Shown: one piece after another, positions 18,004 through 26,931 of the stretch
Position numbering within the stretch: position 1 is the stretch's first letter
Layout of the letters: the number at the start of each line of letters is the position of its first letter
Origin: Denitratimonas tolerans
Lineage (GTDB): Bacteria > Pseudomonadota > Gammaproteobacteria > Xanthomonadales > Xanthomonadaceae
Direction of reading: 5' to 3'
Length of the DNA: 64,000 nt
NCBI RefSeq assembly: GCF_037203605.1
Contig: NZ_JBBDHC010000005.1
Location: forward strand, 124,001-188,000
Program-made: the position numbers and the translations under genes
Notes under the pieces: generated by a model
What the model saw: the letters and a program-made list of their open reading frames with translations, nothing else
Database searches by the model: none
Told to the model about the DNA's origin: nothing

Positions 18004-19515
18004 ATGCGCACATTCTTTCTCGTCTCGATATTGCTGATTGCCGGCGCGGGATTGGCCGTGCCGCAGGTGGCGGCGCAGGCGGTGCCGTGGGAAGCGCACG
18101 CCAGCGAGCCGCAGGGCAGCAGCCTGGGGCCGGCGCTCGACCCCGATCCTGCGTTCGGCAGCGGCGGCACGGCGCTCTTTTTTCTCGACTACCCGGACGC
18201 GCTGATCGGCAATGGCCTGCGCGTCCATTCTCTCGGTGGCGCGGGCTGGTACGTCCTGGCCAGGCACAAGGCCCAATCGGGCTACTGGGATGCCGCGGTG
18301 ATTCGGGTGCGCCCGAACGGCACCCAGGACGGCATCTGGCTGATCCCGACGCCGCTGAAGGACATCGCCGATGCGGTGATGGATGAGGCTACCGGCAAGT
18401 TCTATTTCGCCGGCAGCGGCAAGAGTCCGCTCCTGCCCGGATCTGATCGTGACTTCGCGGTGACCTGCGTCGATATCCAGAGCGTTCCGGGCGGCGGCAC
18501 CTGCGCGGGATTCGGTAGCGCCGGCACCGCCTTCGTCGGCTTCGACCTCGGTGGAGGCAGCAACGACTACGCCCGGCGCGTCGTGGTGCGCCCGAACATC
18601 GGCCTGATCCTGATCGGCGTGGCCGAGTTGAACGATATTCGTGATGCGCCGGTGATGGCCTCGCTATACCGCGCTACCGGCGCGCTGTACGCGGGATTTG
18701 GAATCGGCGGGCGGCAGGTTGTCGGCTGGCACCTGCCGACCGATCAGGTTCGCATTCATGTCAATGACGCAGCCCTGACGAACGATCCCGATGCGCAGAC
18801 GCGCCTGTATTTTGCCGGTGACCTGTGGGTCAACGATCCGCTCGACAAGACCGGATACGTCATCGACGTAAATGCCATGACCGGTGCGCCGATCGCAGTG
18901 CGCTATGCCGACCTCAGCTTTGGCAATTGCAGCACGGACTGCTCCGACGCGGTGACCGCCATCCGTGTGCTGGCCAACGGCAAGCTCGCCGTCGGCGGCT
19001 GGACTACGGACGCAGCCCTCAATCGACAGCTGATGCTCGGACGCCTCAACGTGGACGGGAGCTGGGATGCCGGCTTCAACGACGGCGGACTGTTCGCGGC
19101 GTACATGGGTCTGGAGTCCACGCTGGGTCAGGCGGTTCCCACCGCCCTCGCCGAGCGCCCCGACACGGGTGAGCTGGTCGTGGCGATGGATCACCGCCTG
19201 GATGGCGCTGCGGCAACACCGACCCGTCAGGCGCTCGGCTGGTTTACCGCCAACGGTCGGGAAATGCTGGCCTGGCACGACTTCGGCTTCGGAGCCGCCA
19301 CCGACGAAACGCCCCGGACCACCGGTGCCAGTCTGCTGGTCGATCCGCAGTCCATCATGCTGGTCGGTACGCGGCGCTGGAATGCGACCGACGACGACGT
19401 CACGCTGACGCGCCTGCTGTTCCGCGACGGCGAGTCCGTGTTCGCCGACTCCTTCGAATCGCCGGCCCCCGTCCTGAGAGCCACGGCAGAGGATGCACGT
19501 TTTCCCTTGGAGTGA
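18004..19515 (+). CDS. Secreted delta-60-like repeat protein with C-terminal FADSFES motif
   Basis: 503 residues with a Sec signal peptide (cleavage near AQA at about residue 27). The body has several loosely repeated blocks of the type D-P-x-F-G-S-G-G ... V-R-P-N-G / L-A-N-G-K-L-A-V-G-G, resembling the delta-60 repeat that builds beta-propeller-like secreted proteins. Cysteines in pairs (NCSTDC) suggest disulfides outside the cytoplasm. Near the C-terminus is VFADSFES (residues 479-486), a motif shared with the two sulfatases at 36-41 kb. No catalytic site is visible. It is probably under control of the upstream LuxR-type protein. Confidence 0.75.
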   Translation: MRTFFLVSILLIAGAGLAVPQVAAQAVPWEAHASEPQGSSLGPALDPDPAFGSGGTALFFLDYPDALIGNGLRVHSLGGAGWYVLARHKAQSGYWDAAVIRVRPNGTQDGIWLIPTPLKDIADAVMDEATGKFYFAGSGKSPLLPGSDRDFAVTCVDIQSVPGGGTCAGFGSAGTAFVGFDLGGGSNDYARRVVVRPNIGLILIGVAELNDIRDAPVMASLYRATGALYAGFGIGGRQVVGWHLPTDQVRIHVNDAALTNDPDAQTRLYFAGDLWVNDPLDKTGYVIDVNAMTGAPIAVRYADLSFGNCSTDCSDAVTAIRVLANGKLAVGGWTTDAALNRQLMLGRLNVDGSWDAGFNDGGLFAAYMGLESTLGQAVPTALAERPDTGELVVAMDHRLDGAAATPTRQALGWFTANGREMLAWHDFGFGAATDETPRTTGASLLVDPQSIMLVGTRRWNATDDDVTLTRLLFRDGESVFADSFESPAPVLRATAEDARFPLE

Positions 19516-19635
19516 GCGAGACGCACTCGGCCAAGGCTACGGCGCAGCCGTGCCGGAAGCGTGTGTCGGATCGTTCATCACTCAAGAGGTCCGGCTCGCG
19601 ACGGAGGGCCGCAATGGCCCTCCGCCGCGCGCTCA

Positions 19636-22600
19636 TCACAGTTCGCCGCCGCCGAACCTGTGGGTGTACTGCAGGTAGAAGCTGCGGCCCTGGGTGTCGA
19701 ACCAGGAGATGTCGTAGTACGGATAGCTGGTGTAGGTTGGGTCGACCGGCGGCATCTTGTCGAACAGGTTGACCACGGTCAGCGATAGCTGCGAACGACC
19801 GGTGAAGGCGTACTGCAGGTTGCCGTTGTAGCGCCACGTCGCAGGGATCGTCGGGCCCGGATCGCCGTCTTCCCACACCTGATCGTACGACCACCCGTTG
19901 GGCAGGCGGCCGATGCGGGTGCCCTGGACCGACGCCGCCCATGCGCTGCGCGACCAGGACAGGCGCACGCTGCTCTTGGTGCGCGGGATGTCGTAGCCGC
20001 TGTTCACCGCGAACATGTCGATCACCGGGGCGTCGGAATAGAGCCGGATCTCGTGGCGGTCCACCCAGGTGTGCTGGGCACTGAGGCGGAAGGTGCCGAT
20101 GGGGCTGTCCCAGCGGACGTTGGCGCTGGCGTCCGCGCCGCTGGTGGTCTCGCGCGCGACGTTGACGGGGTTGACGTGGACGCCGTAGATCGCGCCGCCC
20201 GCGGTGCGGGTGATGCGCGACAGCATGTCGGCGCAGGTTTCCGGGCTGCCGCCGGCATTGCCGAGGCGGCAGTCCCGCTCCCAGCGCATCACGTCGTTGG
20301 CGCGCATGTCCTGGACCTGATCGCGCATGTCGATGTCGAACCAGTCGAGCGAGAGGTCCAGGAACGAGGTCGGCGACCACACCAGGCCCATTGTCCACGA
20401 CGTGCTGGTCTCGGGCTCGAGATCCTTGCTGCCAGTGCGGCTGCGGATGATGCCCTCGTCGCTGTAGCTGCAGTCCTCGATGCTCTCGTCAGGCTCCTCG
20501 CTGGCGCAGCGGTAGTAGTCGATGACCGAGGTTTCATCGTTGCCCGGGCCGGCGAAGACGTAGTGCAGGTCGGGCGCGCGGAAGGCGGTGCCGTAGGAGC
20601 CGCGGACCAGCAGGCTGTCGAGCGGGCGCCACTCCAGGCCGGTGCTCCAGGTGAACTTGCCGGGGCTGCGTCCCGCGAAGCGGTACTGGTCCTGGCGGCC
20701 GGCGACGCTGAGGCTGAGGGTATCGAGCACGGGCATGCGCAGTTCGCCGGCGACCGCCCAGCGGTTGCGGCTGCCCTTGCCGTCGGAATCCTTCCAGCTG
20801 TAGTAGTAGTACTGCGTCGCCAGCGGATCGGGCTTCAGGTCATAGCCCTGGTGTCCCACTTCTGCCGTCGCCGAGAAGCCCGCCGCGCCGCCGCGCAGTT
20901 CGAACAGTTCGGCCTGGGTCAGGGTGAAGGAGAGGGTCTGGCTGTCGGACTGCGGATGGTAGGTGGTGTAGGCGAAAATGCTGTCGTACTCGCTCCGGCT
21001 CAGCGGGGTGTAGAGGCGGTTCGGATCGGCATTGAAGATGGGGTATTCGTCGCCGCGCCAGGTGTGGCTGCCCGGCTGCTGCTCGCCCAGGAACAGCCGG
21101 TTGGCGCTCGCGGCCACGATCTGCGGCCAGCTGATCCTGGCCTTGTACTGCGAATGGCTGAAGGCCGCCTCGTAATCCCAGTTGCCCCGGAGGATGCCTT
21201 TGAAGCCGGTGGTCAGGCCGAAGGTGTCCTGGGTGGTGTCGACCATGCCGCTGTCGAGGCCGCCCATTTCCTCCAGGGTGAAGCGGCGCTGCCAGTACTC
21301 GATCTGCTCGGTGGCCTGGTTGTAGAAATATCCCTCCTCGTTGCCGTCGGGCATCATCAGCGACCAGGTGCGCGGCGCGCGGAACAGGGACACCTTGTGG
21401 TGGCCGGCCTGCACGTCGGCGAACCACTCGCTGCCGTTGCCCAGTTGATAGCTCATCGAGGCATAGCCGTTGGCACCGCGCCGCTCGCTGATCATGGTGC
21501 GATAGGCCACGCCGCGCTCGCTGCCGCAGTAGTTGCCGTAGTTGCGCCGATAGGCGTAGCCCATCGTGCCGCCGTTGAGGTGCGAGAGCGCGGCGCAGGT
21601 GTCCTCGCCCGGGTCGAGGTAGTCGTCCCACCAGTCGGTGATCAAAAAGTCGCGCGGCGGGTAGCCGTAGCGCGCGGGGTTGGGCGCATCGGCGCTCGAA
21701 TCCTGCTGCTCGCGCTGGTAACCCCAGAGCGGGCGCTGGTCGCGGTATTCCAGCCCGGCGACCAGGTTGAAGTTGCCGCGGGAAAAACCGCTGGAGAGGT
21801 TCAGCACGCTCGACTGCCCGCCGCCTTCCTCTGTCCAGCCGTAGCGGTAGTCGATCGTGGTGCCGTCGGCCTGCTTCTTCAGGATGAAGTTGACCACGCC
21901 GGAAATGGCGTCCGAGCCGTAGATGGCCGAGGCGCTTCCGGTGAGAATCTCCACCCGGTCGATCATGCCCAGCGGGATGCTGGAGATGTCGGTGAAATTG
22001 CTGCGGCCCTGGAAGGGCAGGGGAAAGTCGGCGATGCGGCGACCGTTGACCAGCACCAGGGTATGGTTCGGGCCGAGGCCGCGCAGGTCGACCTGCTGGG
22101 CACCGGGCGAAAAATCGGCACCGCCGGCCGATTGCTGGCTCTGGGTTTCGCCGCCGTTGACGGTGAGCGAGCGCAGGAGGTCGGGGATGGTGGTGAAGCC
22201 GCTGGCCTTGATTTCCTGCGCCGTGACTACCGAAATCGGGGCCGGACCTTCGACCTGCGCGCGCGGGATGCGCGAGCCAGTGACCTGGATGGTCTCCAGG
22301 GTTTCCGGTTCCTCCTGCACCGGCGCGGGCGGCGGTGCGGGCGTGTCGATCTGGACCGCGGCCTCGGCGGAACGGCTATCGGATGCGGGCGCGCCGGCCA
22401 GGACCAGCACCGCGCCGGAGTCATCCCGATTCGCCCGCAGCCCGCTGCCTGCAAGCAGCTGTTGCAGCGCCTGGTCGGCGCTGGCGGCACCGCGCGCGCC
22501 GCCGGTCCGGTGTCCGCGCACCTGCTCGGCACGGTAGACCAGCTGCAGGTCCGACTGCCGCGCCAGCGCGTTGAGGGCCGTCGCCAGATCGCCGGCAGGC

Positions 22601-22692
22601 ACGTCGAACGGGCCGGGCGGCGTTTGCGCCTGGGCCGCCAGCGCGGCGGAGCAGGCCAGGCTCAGGAGCAGGTGTCGGATCGGATAGCGCAT
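19636..22692 (-). CDS. TonB-dependent receptor with N-terminal STN signalling domain
   Basis: 1018 residues from the ATG at 22692 (MRYPIRHLLLSLACS). Signal peptide, then an STN domain (residues about 25-80) of the kind that contacts a FecR anti-sigma factor, a Pro-rich linker, a TonB box region (ETIQVTGSRIPR), a plug domain (VDLRGLGPNHTLVLVNGRRIADFP, then GSDAISGVVNFILK) and a large beta-barrel. It imports a ligand across the outer membrane with TonB energy and signals ligand arrival inward. The barrel resembles receptors for peptides or oligomers more than classic siderophore receptors, but the ligand is not determinable. An upstream extension of the open frame to 23016 overlaps fecR and is rejected. 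Confidence 0.9.
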   Translation of the reverse strand: MRYPIRHLLLSLACSAALAAQAQTPPGPFDVPAGDLATALNALARQSDLQLVYRAEQVRGHRTGGARGAASADQALQQLLAGSGLRANRDDSGAVLVLAGAPASDSRSAEAAVQIDTPAPPPAPVQEEPETLETIQVTGSRIPRAQVEGPAPISVVTAQEIKASGFTTIPDLLRSLTVNGGETQSQQSAGGADFSPGAQQVDLRGLGPNHTLVLVNGRRIADFPLPFQGRSNFTDISSIPLGMIDRVEILTGSASAIYGSDAISGVVNFILKKQADGTTIDYRYGWTEEGGGQSSVLNLSSGFSRGNFNLVAGLEYRDQRPLWGYQREQQDSSADAPNPARYGYPPRDFLITDWWDDYLDPGEDTCAALSHLNGGTMGYAYRRNYGNYCGSERGVAYRTMISERRGANGYASMSYQLGNGSEWFADVQAGHHKVSLFRAPRTWSLMMPDGNEEGYFYNQATEQIEYWQRRFTLEEMGGLDSGMVDTTQDTFGLTTGFKGILRGNWDYEAAFSHSQYKARISWPQIVAASANRLFLGEQQPGSHTWRGDEYPIFNADPNRLYTPLSRSEYDSIFAYTTYHPQSDSQTLSFTLTQAELFELRGGAAGFSATAEVGHQGYDLKPDPLATQYYYYSWKDSDGKGSRNRWAVAGELRMPVLDTLSLSVAGRQDQYRFAGRSPGKFTWSTGLEWRPLDSLLVRGSYGTAFRAPDLHYVFAGPGNDETSVIDYYRCASEEPDESIEDCSYSDEGIIRSRTGSKDLEPETSTSWTMGLVWSPTSFLDLSLDWFDIDMRDQVQDMRANDVMRWERDCRLGNAGGSPETCADMLSRITRTAGGAIYGVHVNPVNVARETTSGADASANVRWDSPIGTFRLSAQHTWVDRHEIRLYSDAPVIDMFAVNSGYDIPRTKSSVRLSWSRSAWAASVQGTRIGRLPNGWSYDQVWEDGDPGPTIPATWRYNGNLQYAFTGRSQLSLTVVNLFDKMPPVDPTYTSYPYYDISWFDTQGRSFYLQYTHRFGGGEL

Positions 22693-22784
22693 GATGTTTT
22701 CCCCAGTGAGGCGCTCGGGGCGGCGCCTTTCAGGAGGGATGACGAACAAGCGATGCCGATCCCGCCCCGCGCGTCGGCATCGCT

Positions 22785-23855
22785 TCAAAGCGAGTGCAGG
22801 ACGATGCGGTCGGGCAGGCGCTCGGCCCGTACCGGAAAACCGCGCTCCAGCAGGTGGATGAAACCCTCGAGATTGTCCCAGCGGAAGTTTCCGCCGATCC
22901 GGAGGTCCGCCACGCGGGCGTCGGCCAGCTCCAGTTTGCGCAGGTTGAAGCGGTTGAATTCGGCGGCGGCGTTGGCGAGCGAGGTATCGTCGAAGCCGAG
23001 GTAGCCGCTGCGCCATTCCAGCAGGCGCTCGGCCTCGGCCGGCGTCATGGATTCGATCCGTACGCCCGCGCCGTCGGCGAAGGCGACGTGGCCGGCCGAG
23101 AGCAGGGTTACGGGCGGCGCGATGCCGTTGCCGTCGGCATCGCGTTCGAATCTGACGCGGCCTTCGGTCACCACCACCCGCGCGTCCGGGCCGGCGCGAC
23201 GCACCGAGAAGCGGGTACCGACGGCGGTGATGCGGGTGGCATCCAGCGCCACCACGAAGGGCCGGGCCGGGTCGTGGGCCACGGTGAAGATCGCTTCGCC
23301 CTGCAGCAGCCGCACGCTGCGGCGGCGGCGCTTCATGGTCACCTCGATGCGGCTGTCGCTGCTCAGGGTCACCCGTGTGCCGTCGGCCAGCGCGACCGAT
23401 TCGACCTGTCCCAGACTACTGGCGAACAGCGCGTGATGCCGACCTCCGGCCTGCCAGCCGAGGACGCCGGCGACGCCGACGGCCGCCAGCACCAGCATCG
23501 CCGCGATGCCGCGCCTCCAGCCGCCGCCGCCGTCGTCCGGGCGGTGGTAGGTCATGTGGATACCGCGCAGGTCCGGCGGGAACGGCGGCATGACGCCATC
23601 ACCGGCCGGCGCGGCACCGTACTCGTGCCAATTGCCGCGTTCGGGAACGTGGCCCGACGGGATTCCCGCCCCCAGCGCGCGCAGGCGAGCGGCCTCGCTC
23701 CAGGCTTCCTGCAGGCGCAGGAAGGCAATCCGATGTGCGGTGGATTCCTGCAGCCAGGCGCGCAGCTGCGCCTCCTCGCGCGCAGTCCAGCGGCCCGATT
23801 CGCGCTGCGCGAGCCAGCGCGATGCCTCGCGCTCAGTCTCCGCCGTGCTGGTCAT
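22785..23855 (-). CDS. FecR-type anti-sigma / sigma-regulator protein
   Basis: 356 residues from the ATG at 23855. The N-terminal cytoplasmic DUF4880-like domain (EASRWLAQRESGRWTAREEAQLRAWL pattern) is followed by one transmembrane helix at about residues 114-134 and a periplasmic FecR domain (ALADGTRVTLSSDSRIEV, RPFVVALDATRITAVGTRFSVRR), then a secretin/STN-like C-terminal segment. It holds or activates the sigma factor in response to the STN domain of the receptor. The start overlaps the end of the sigma gene by 23 bases, so the two are translationally coupled. Confidence 0.9.
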   Translation of the reverse strand: MTSTAETEREASRWLAQRESGRWTAREEAQLRAWLQESTAHRIAFLRLQEAWSEAARLRALGAGIPSGHVPERGNWHEYGAAPAGDGVMPPFPPDLRGIHMTYHRPDDGGGGWRRGIAAMLVLAAVGVAGVLGWQAGGRHHALFASSLGQVESVALADGTRVTLSSDSRIEVTMKRRRRSVRLLQGEAIFTVAHDPARPFVVALDATRITAVGTRFSVRRAGPDARVVVTEGRVRFERDADGNGIAPPVTLLSAGHVAFADGAGVRIESMTPAEAERLLEWRSGYLGFDDTSLANAAAEFNRFNLRKLELADARVADLRIGGNFRWDNLEGFIHLLERGFPVRAERLPDRIVLHSL

Positions 23856-24411
23856 GCCGCGCCTCCCGCTGGCTCGCTCCGGGCGTTTCGCGCCCTGCCG
23901 CACTGCCGTAGAGGCGGTCGGCAAGCAGGCGCATTCCCTTGGCAAGGTGTTTTTCCACGGTTTTCTCGGCGATGCCCAGATGGCGGGCGACGTCCTTTTG
24001 CGGCAGTTCCTCCACCCGGCGCAGCCACACCACCTCGCGGCAGCGGTCGGGCAGGGCGTCGAAGGCTTCGGCCAGTCGCCTGAGCAGCTGGCGACCGCCC
24101 GCCCAGCGTTCGGGCGAGACGTCCTCGATCAGGTAGACGTTCGAAGATTCCAAATCACCCATCGCCTCGATCGACACCACCTTCTGCCGCCGGATCCGGT
24201 CGGCCATCAGATTGCGCGCGGTGGTGAAAAGGAAGGCGCGCGGGGACAGCGGGCGCTCGCGCAGCGCCGCTTCGTAGACGCGCACGTAGATTTCCTGGCG
24301 CAGGTCCGCGACCTCGTCGCGCTGGTTCCATCGCCGGAGCAGGAAGTGCATGAGCGCCGGCTCGTGCACGAGCACCTCGGAGGCAAACCAGCGGTCAAGG
24401 TCATTGAGCAT
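23833..24411 (-). CDS. ECF sigma factor, FecI type
   Basis: 192 residues. Sigma region 2 includes DLRQEIYVRVYEAALRERP and FLFTTARNLMADRIRR, and region 4 includes LPDRCREVVWLRRVEELPQKDVARHLGIAEKTVEKHLAKG. It should direct RNA polymerase to the receptor promoter and perhaps to the divergent peptidase gene at 24512. First gene of the sigma/anti-sigma/receptor series. Confidence 0.93.
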   Translation of the reverse strand: MLNDLDRWFASEVLVHEPALMHFLLRRWNQRDEVADLRQEIYVRVYEAALRERPLSPRAFLFTTARNLMADRIRRQKVVSIEAMGDLESSNVYLIEDVSPERWAGGRQLLRRLAEAFDALPDRCREVVWLRRVEELPQKDVARHLGIAEKTVEKHLAKGMRLLADRLYGSAAGRETPGASQREARHDQHGGD

Positions 24412-24511
24412 GCGGGCACTCTAGCGCAGAGCGATGGTGCCGCGGCATGGGGGAATCGGACGGGCGATTCGTCTACATTGGACGAGCCGCCATCGTGGCG
24501 GAACCCGTCCG

Positions 24512-26476
24512 ATGGGAAACATGCACATGCAAAAAGCTGGCCTCCGGTTTGCGACGCATCTGGCTTTGGGTTTCATCTGCCTGCTCTTGGCGGGGCAGGC
24601 GCTGGCGGCGGGGCGGTTCGATCACCACGTCATCGGCGACCTGCGCGCCCGCACGCCCGGTGCGGTGGAACCGGGCCTGCTGCTGATGGGCGGCGGCGAC
24701 CGCAATCTCGAGGCGCTGCGCTGGTTCATGGGCAAGGCCGGCCACGGCCACATCGTGGTGCTGCGCGCCTCGCAGGGTGGCGAGATCGGCGAAGAGTTCT
24801 TCAACGAGGTCGGCGGCATCGCCTCGGTGGAAACGTTCGTGTTCCATGATCGGGAAGCCGCCTTCGACAAAGCCATTCTCAAACGCCTCCGGCGTGCCGA
24901 CGGCATCTTCATCGCCGGAGGCGACCAGTCGCGCTACGTGCGCTACTGGCGCGGCACGCCCGTGGCCGAAACGCTGGACGCCCACGTCCGCGCCGGCAAG
25001 CCGCTGGGCGGCACCAGCGCCGGGCTGGCGATCCTGGGCGAATACCTCTACGGCGCGATGGACGGAGGCAGCCTCATCAGCCCCAATGCGCTGGCCGATC
25101 CGCACGGCGCGGAAAACACCATCGAAAGCGGTTTTCTCCATATCGCCGCGCTGCACGGATTCGTCACCGACACGCATTTTTCCGAACGCAATCGCCTGGG
25201 TCGCCTGTTCGCCTTCATCGCCAAGGCCGAGCGGATCGCTGGAAAGCCGATCCGCGGCCTGGGCGTGGACGAGGATGCCGCCGTGGTGGTGGAGGGCGAC
25301 GGCAGCGCGCGCGTGCATGCGACGGCACCGGGCGCGGGTGCGAGCCTGGTGCTGGGCGGCTTCCCCGAAACCGCCGAGGACGATCCCCTGCACCTGCCGC
25401 GCGTCGAGGTGATCGGCGTGGGGCCGGATTCGCTGCTGCACCTGCCCTCCGCGCGGGTGGAGCGCCCATCTTTCCGCCGCCACTACGCGGTCGATCGCGG
25501 CATCCTGATGGCGCTCGACCAGCCGCTGCTCGCCATCCACGGTGGCGCGGGTGTGGAAAAGGGCGACCTGTCGCCGGAGGACGCCGCCGCGGCGCGCGCC
25601 GCGCTCGAGGCGGCCCTGCGCGCGGGTCACGCGCGCCTGCGCGAGGGTGCGGCGGCGCTCGATGCCGTCACCGCCGCCATCACCGTTCTGGAAGACGCGC
25701 CGCAGTTCAACGCCGCGCGCGGTGCGGTGTTCACCCACGATGGCCGCAACGAACTGGACACCTCGATCATGGACGGTGCCAGCGGCAAGGCCGGTGCGGC
25801 GGCCGGTCTGCATCGGGTGAAAAACCCCATCCAGCTGGCGCGCGCCATCATGGACCACTCGCGCCACGTGATGATGGTGGGCGAAGGCGCGGAGAGGTTC
25901 GCGGCCGAGCAGGGCATCGAACTGGTCGATCCTTCCTGGTTCCGCACCGAGAAGCGCTGGGAACAGCTGCAGCGCGCACTGAAGGCCGAGACTGAATCGA
26001 CCGCACGCGGCGAAGCGCCGATCAAGCTTCCCGGCAAGGCCTATTTCGGCACCGTGGGTGCGCTCGCACTGGATGCCACAGGTCACCTGGCAGCAGGCAC
26101 CTCGACCGGCGGCATGACCAACAAGCGTTACGGCCGCGTGGGCGACTCCCCCATCATCGGCGCGGGCACCTGGGCTGACGCGCGCTGCGCGGTATCGGGC
26201 ACCGGCTGGGGCGAGTTCTACATCCGCCATGCCGCCGCGCACGATATCTGCGCGCGCATGGCCTATGCCGGCCAGTCGCTGCAGCGCGCGGCCGATGCGG
26301 TGATCAACAAAGTCATCGTTGAAGCCGGCGGCGACGGTGGCGCGATCGCCCTGGCCGCCGATGGCACGGTGGCGTTTCCGTTCAATACCGAGGGCATGTA
26401 CCGCGGCTGGATCGGTGCCGACGGAGTGCCGCATGTGGCGATCTTTGCGGACGAGGCGCTGTTGATGCCGCGGTGA
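24512..26476 (+). CDS. Secreted fusion of cyanophycinase and isoaspartyl peptidase/L-asparaginase
   Basis: 654 residues; the start may also be at 24521 or 24527. A Sec signal peptide (cleavage near GQALA) leads into a cyanophycinase domain of family S51: MGGGDRN, FIAGGDQSRY, the nucleophile Ser169 in GGTSAGLAIL, and the histidine motif DTHFSERNRLGRL. From about residue 340 (LLAIHGGAG) an Ntn-hydrolase domain of the IaaA/plant-type asparaginase family follows; its predicted self-cleavage nucleophile is Thr514 in GTVGALALD, with TSTGGMTNK and GAGTWAD downstream. Cyanophycinase cuts multi-L-arginyl-poly-L-aspartate to beta-Asp-Arg dipeptides, and isoaspartyl peptidase splits these to Asp and Arg, so one protein could do both steps outside the cytoplasm. 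It is divergent from the FecI-FecR-TonB receptor genes. Confidence 0.9.
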   Translation: MGNMHMQKAGLRFATHLALGFICLLLAGQALAAGRFDHHVIGDLRARTPGAVEPGLLLMGGGDRNLEALRWFMGKAGHGHIVVLRASQGGEIGEEFFNEVGGIASVETFVFHDREAAFDKAILKRLRRADGIFIAGGDQSRYVRYWRGTPVAETLDAHVRAGKPLGGTSAGLAILGEYLYGAMDGGSLISPNALADPHGAENTIESGFLHIAALHGFVTDTHFSERNRLGRLFAFIAKAERIAGKPIRGLGVDEDAAVVVEGDGSARVHATAPGAGASLVLGGFPETAEDDPLHLPRVEVIGVGPDSLLHLPSARVERPSFRRHYAVDRGILMALDQPLLAIHGGAGVEKGDLSPEDAAAARAALEAALRAGHARLREGAAALDAVTAAITVLEDAPQFNAARGAVFTHDGRNELDTSIMDGASGKAGAAAGLHRVKNPIQLARAIMDHSRHVMMVGEGAERFAAEQGIELVDPSWFRTEKRWEQLQRALKAETESTARGEAPIKLPGKAYFGTVGALALDATGHLAAGTSTGGMTNKRYGRVGDSPIIGAGTWADARCAVSGTGWGEFYIRHAAAHDICARMAYAGQSLQRAADAVINKVIVEAGGDGGAIALAADGTVAFPFNTEGMYRGWIGADGVPHVAIFADEALLMPR

Positions 26477-26537
26477 GGGGCGGTGTCGGCGGGTTTTTGC
26501 CTGGCGCGCGGCTTCTTTCGCCTGCGCTTGGGTACTG

Positions 26538-26589
26538 TCGCAGGGTTTCGACCGCCTCGGCGGCCGCCGGGGATGGCGAAATCCTGCGA
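26538..26589. terminator. Long imperfect hairpin after the peptidase fusion gene
   Basis: TCGCAGGGTTTCG (26538-26550) pairs with CGAAATCCTGCGA (26577-26589) with one mismatch, enclosing a GC-rich inner stem. There is no T-run on the plus strand, so termination is likely but unproven. Confidence 0.45.
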
Positions 26590-26607
26590 CCACGCACAGT
26601 CAGAAGC

Positions 26608-26638
26608 AAAAAAACCACACAGGGCAGGTCAAACCTGC
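26608..26638 (-). terminator. Probable terminator of the sdh operon
   Basis: On the minus strand the stem GCAGG/CCTGC (26624-26638) is followed about 9 bases later by a run of seven T. It lies 20 bases beyond the sdhE stop. Confidence 0.45.
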
Positions 26639-26657
26639 GAAGCGCCAGACCTCCGGC

Positions 26658-26912
26658 TCAGGACACCGGCAGCGCCCGCATCCGCTGGATCAGCGCATCG
26701 AGCTCAGGGTCTTCCGGCCGCTCGCGGCCCAGCAGCCAAGGCCACAGGCGGGTGTCCTCGCACTCCAGCAGGCGGACATAGCTGGCGCGCTCGGCGGCAT
26801 CGGCCTGCGACCAGCGCTGGTCGAGGTAGCGGCGCAGCAGGAGGTCCAACTCCATCATCCCGCGTCGGCTGCGCCAGCGGATGCGGGAGAACAGTTCGGA
26901 TTCGTCGCTCAC
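26658..26912 (-). CDS. sdhE: Succinate dehydrogenase assembly factor SdhE (FAD assembly, SDHAF2 family)
   Basis: 84 residues, the normal length. It carries the RGMMELD motif needed for flavinylation and the small helical fold typical of SdhE/YgfY. It helps attach FAD covalently to SdhA. It is the last gene of the sdh operon, 19 bases after sdhB. Confidence 0.95.
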   Translation of the reverse strand: MSDESELFSRIRWRSRRGMMELDLLLRRYLDQRWSQADAAERASYVRLLECEDTRLWPWLLGRERPEDPELDALIQRMRALPVS

Positions 26913-26931
26913 GAGGATCGGGCGTCGCGGC

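Noticed and set aside
20053..23004. 983-codon open frame antisense to the TonB receptor
   Set aside because: No recognisable domain; amino acid bias is typical of a shadow frame in high-GC DNA; the receptor on the other strand is unmistakable.
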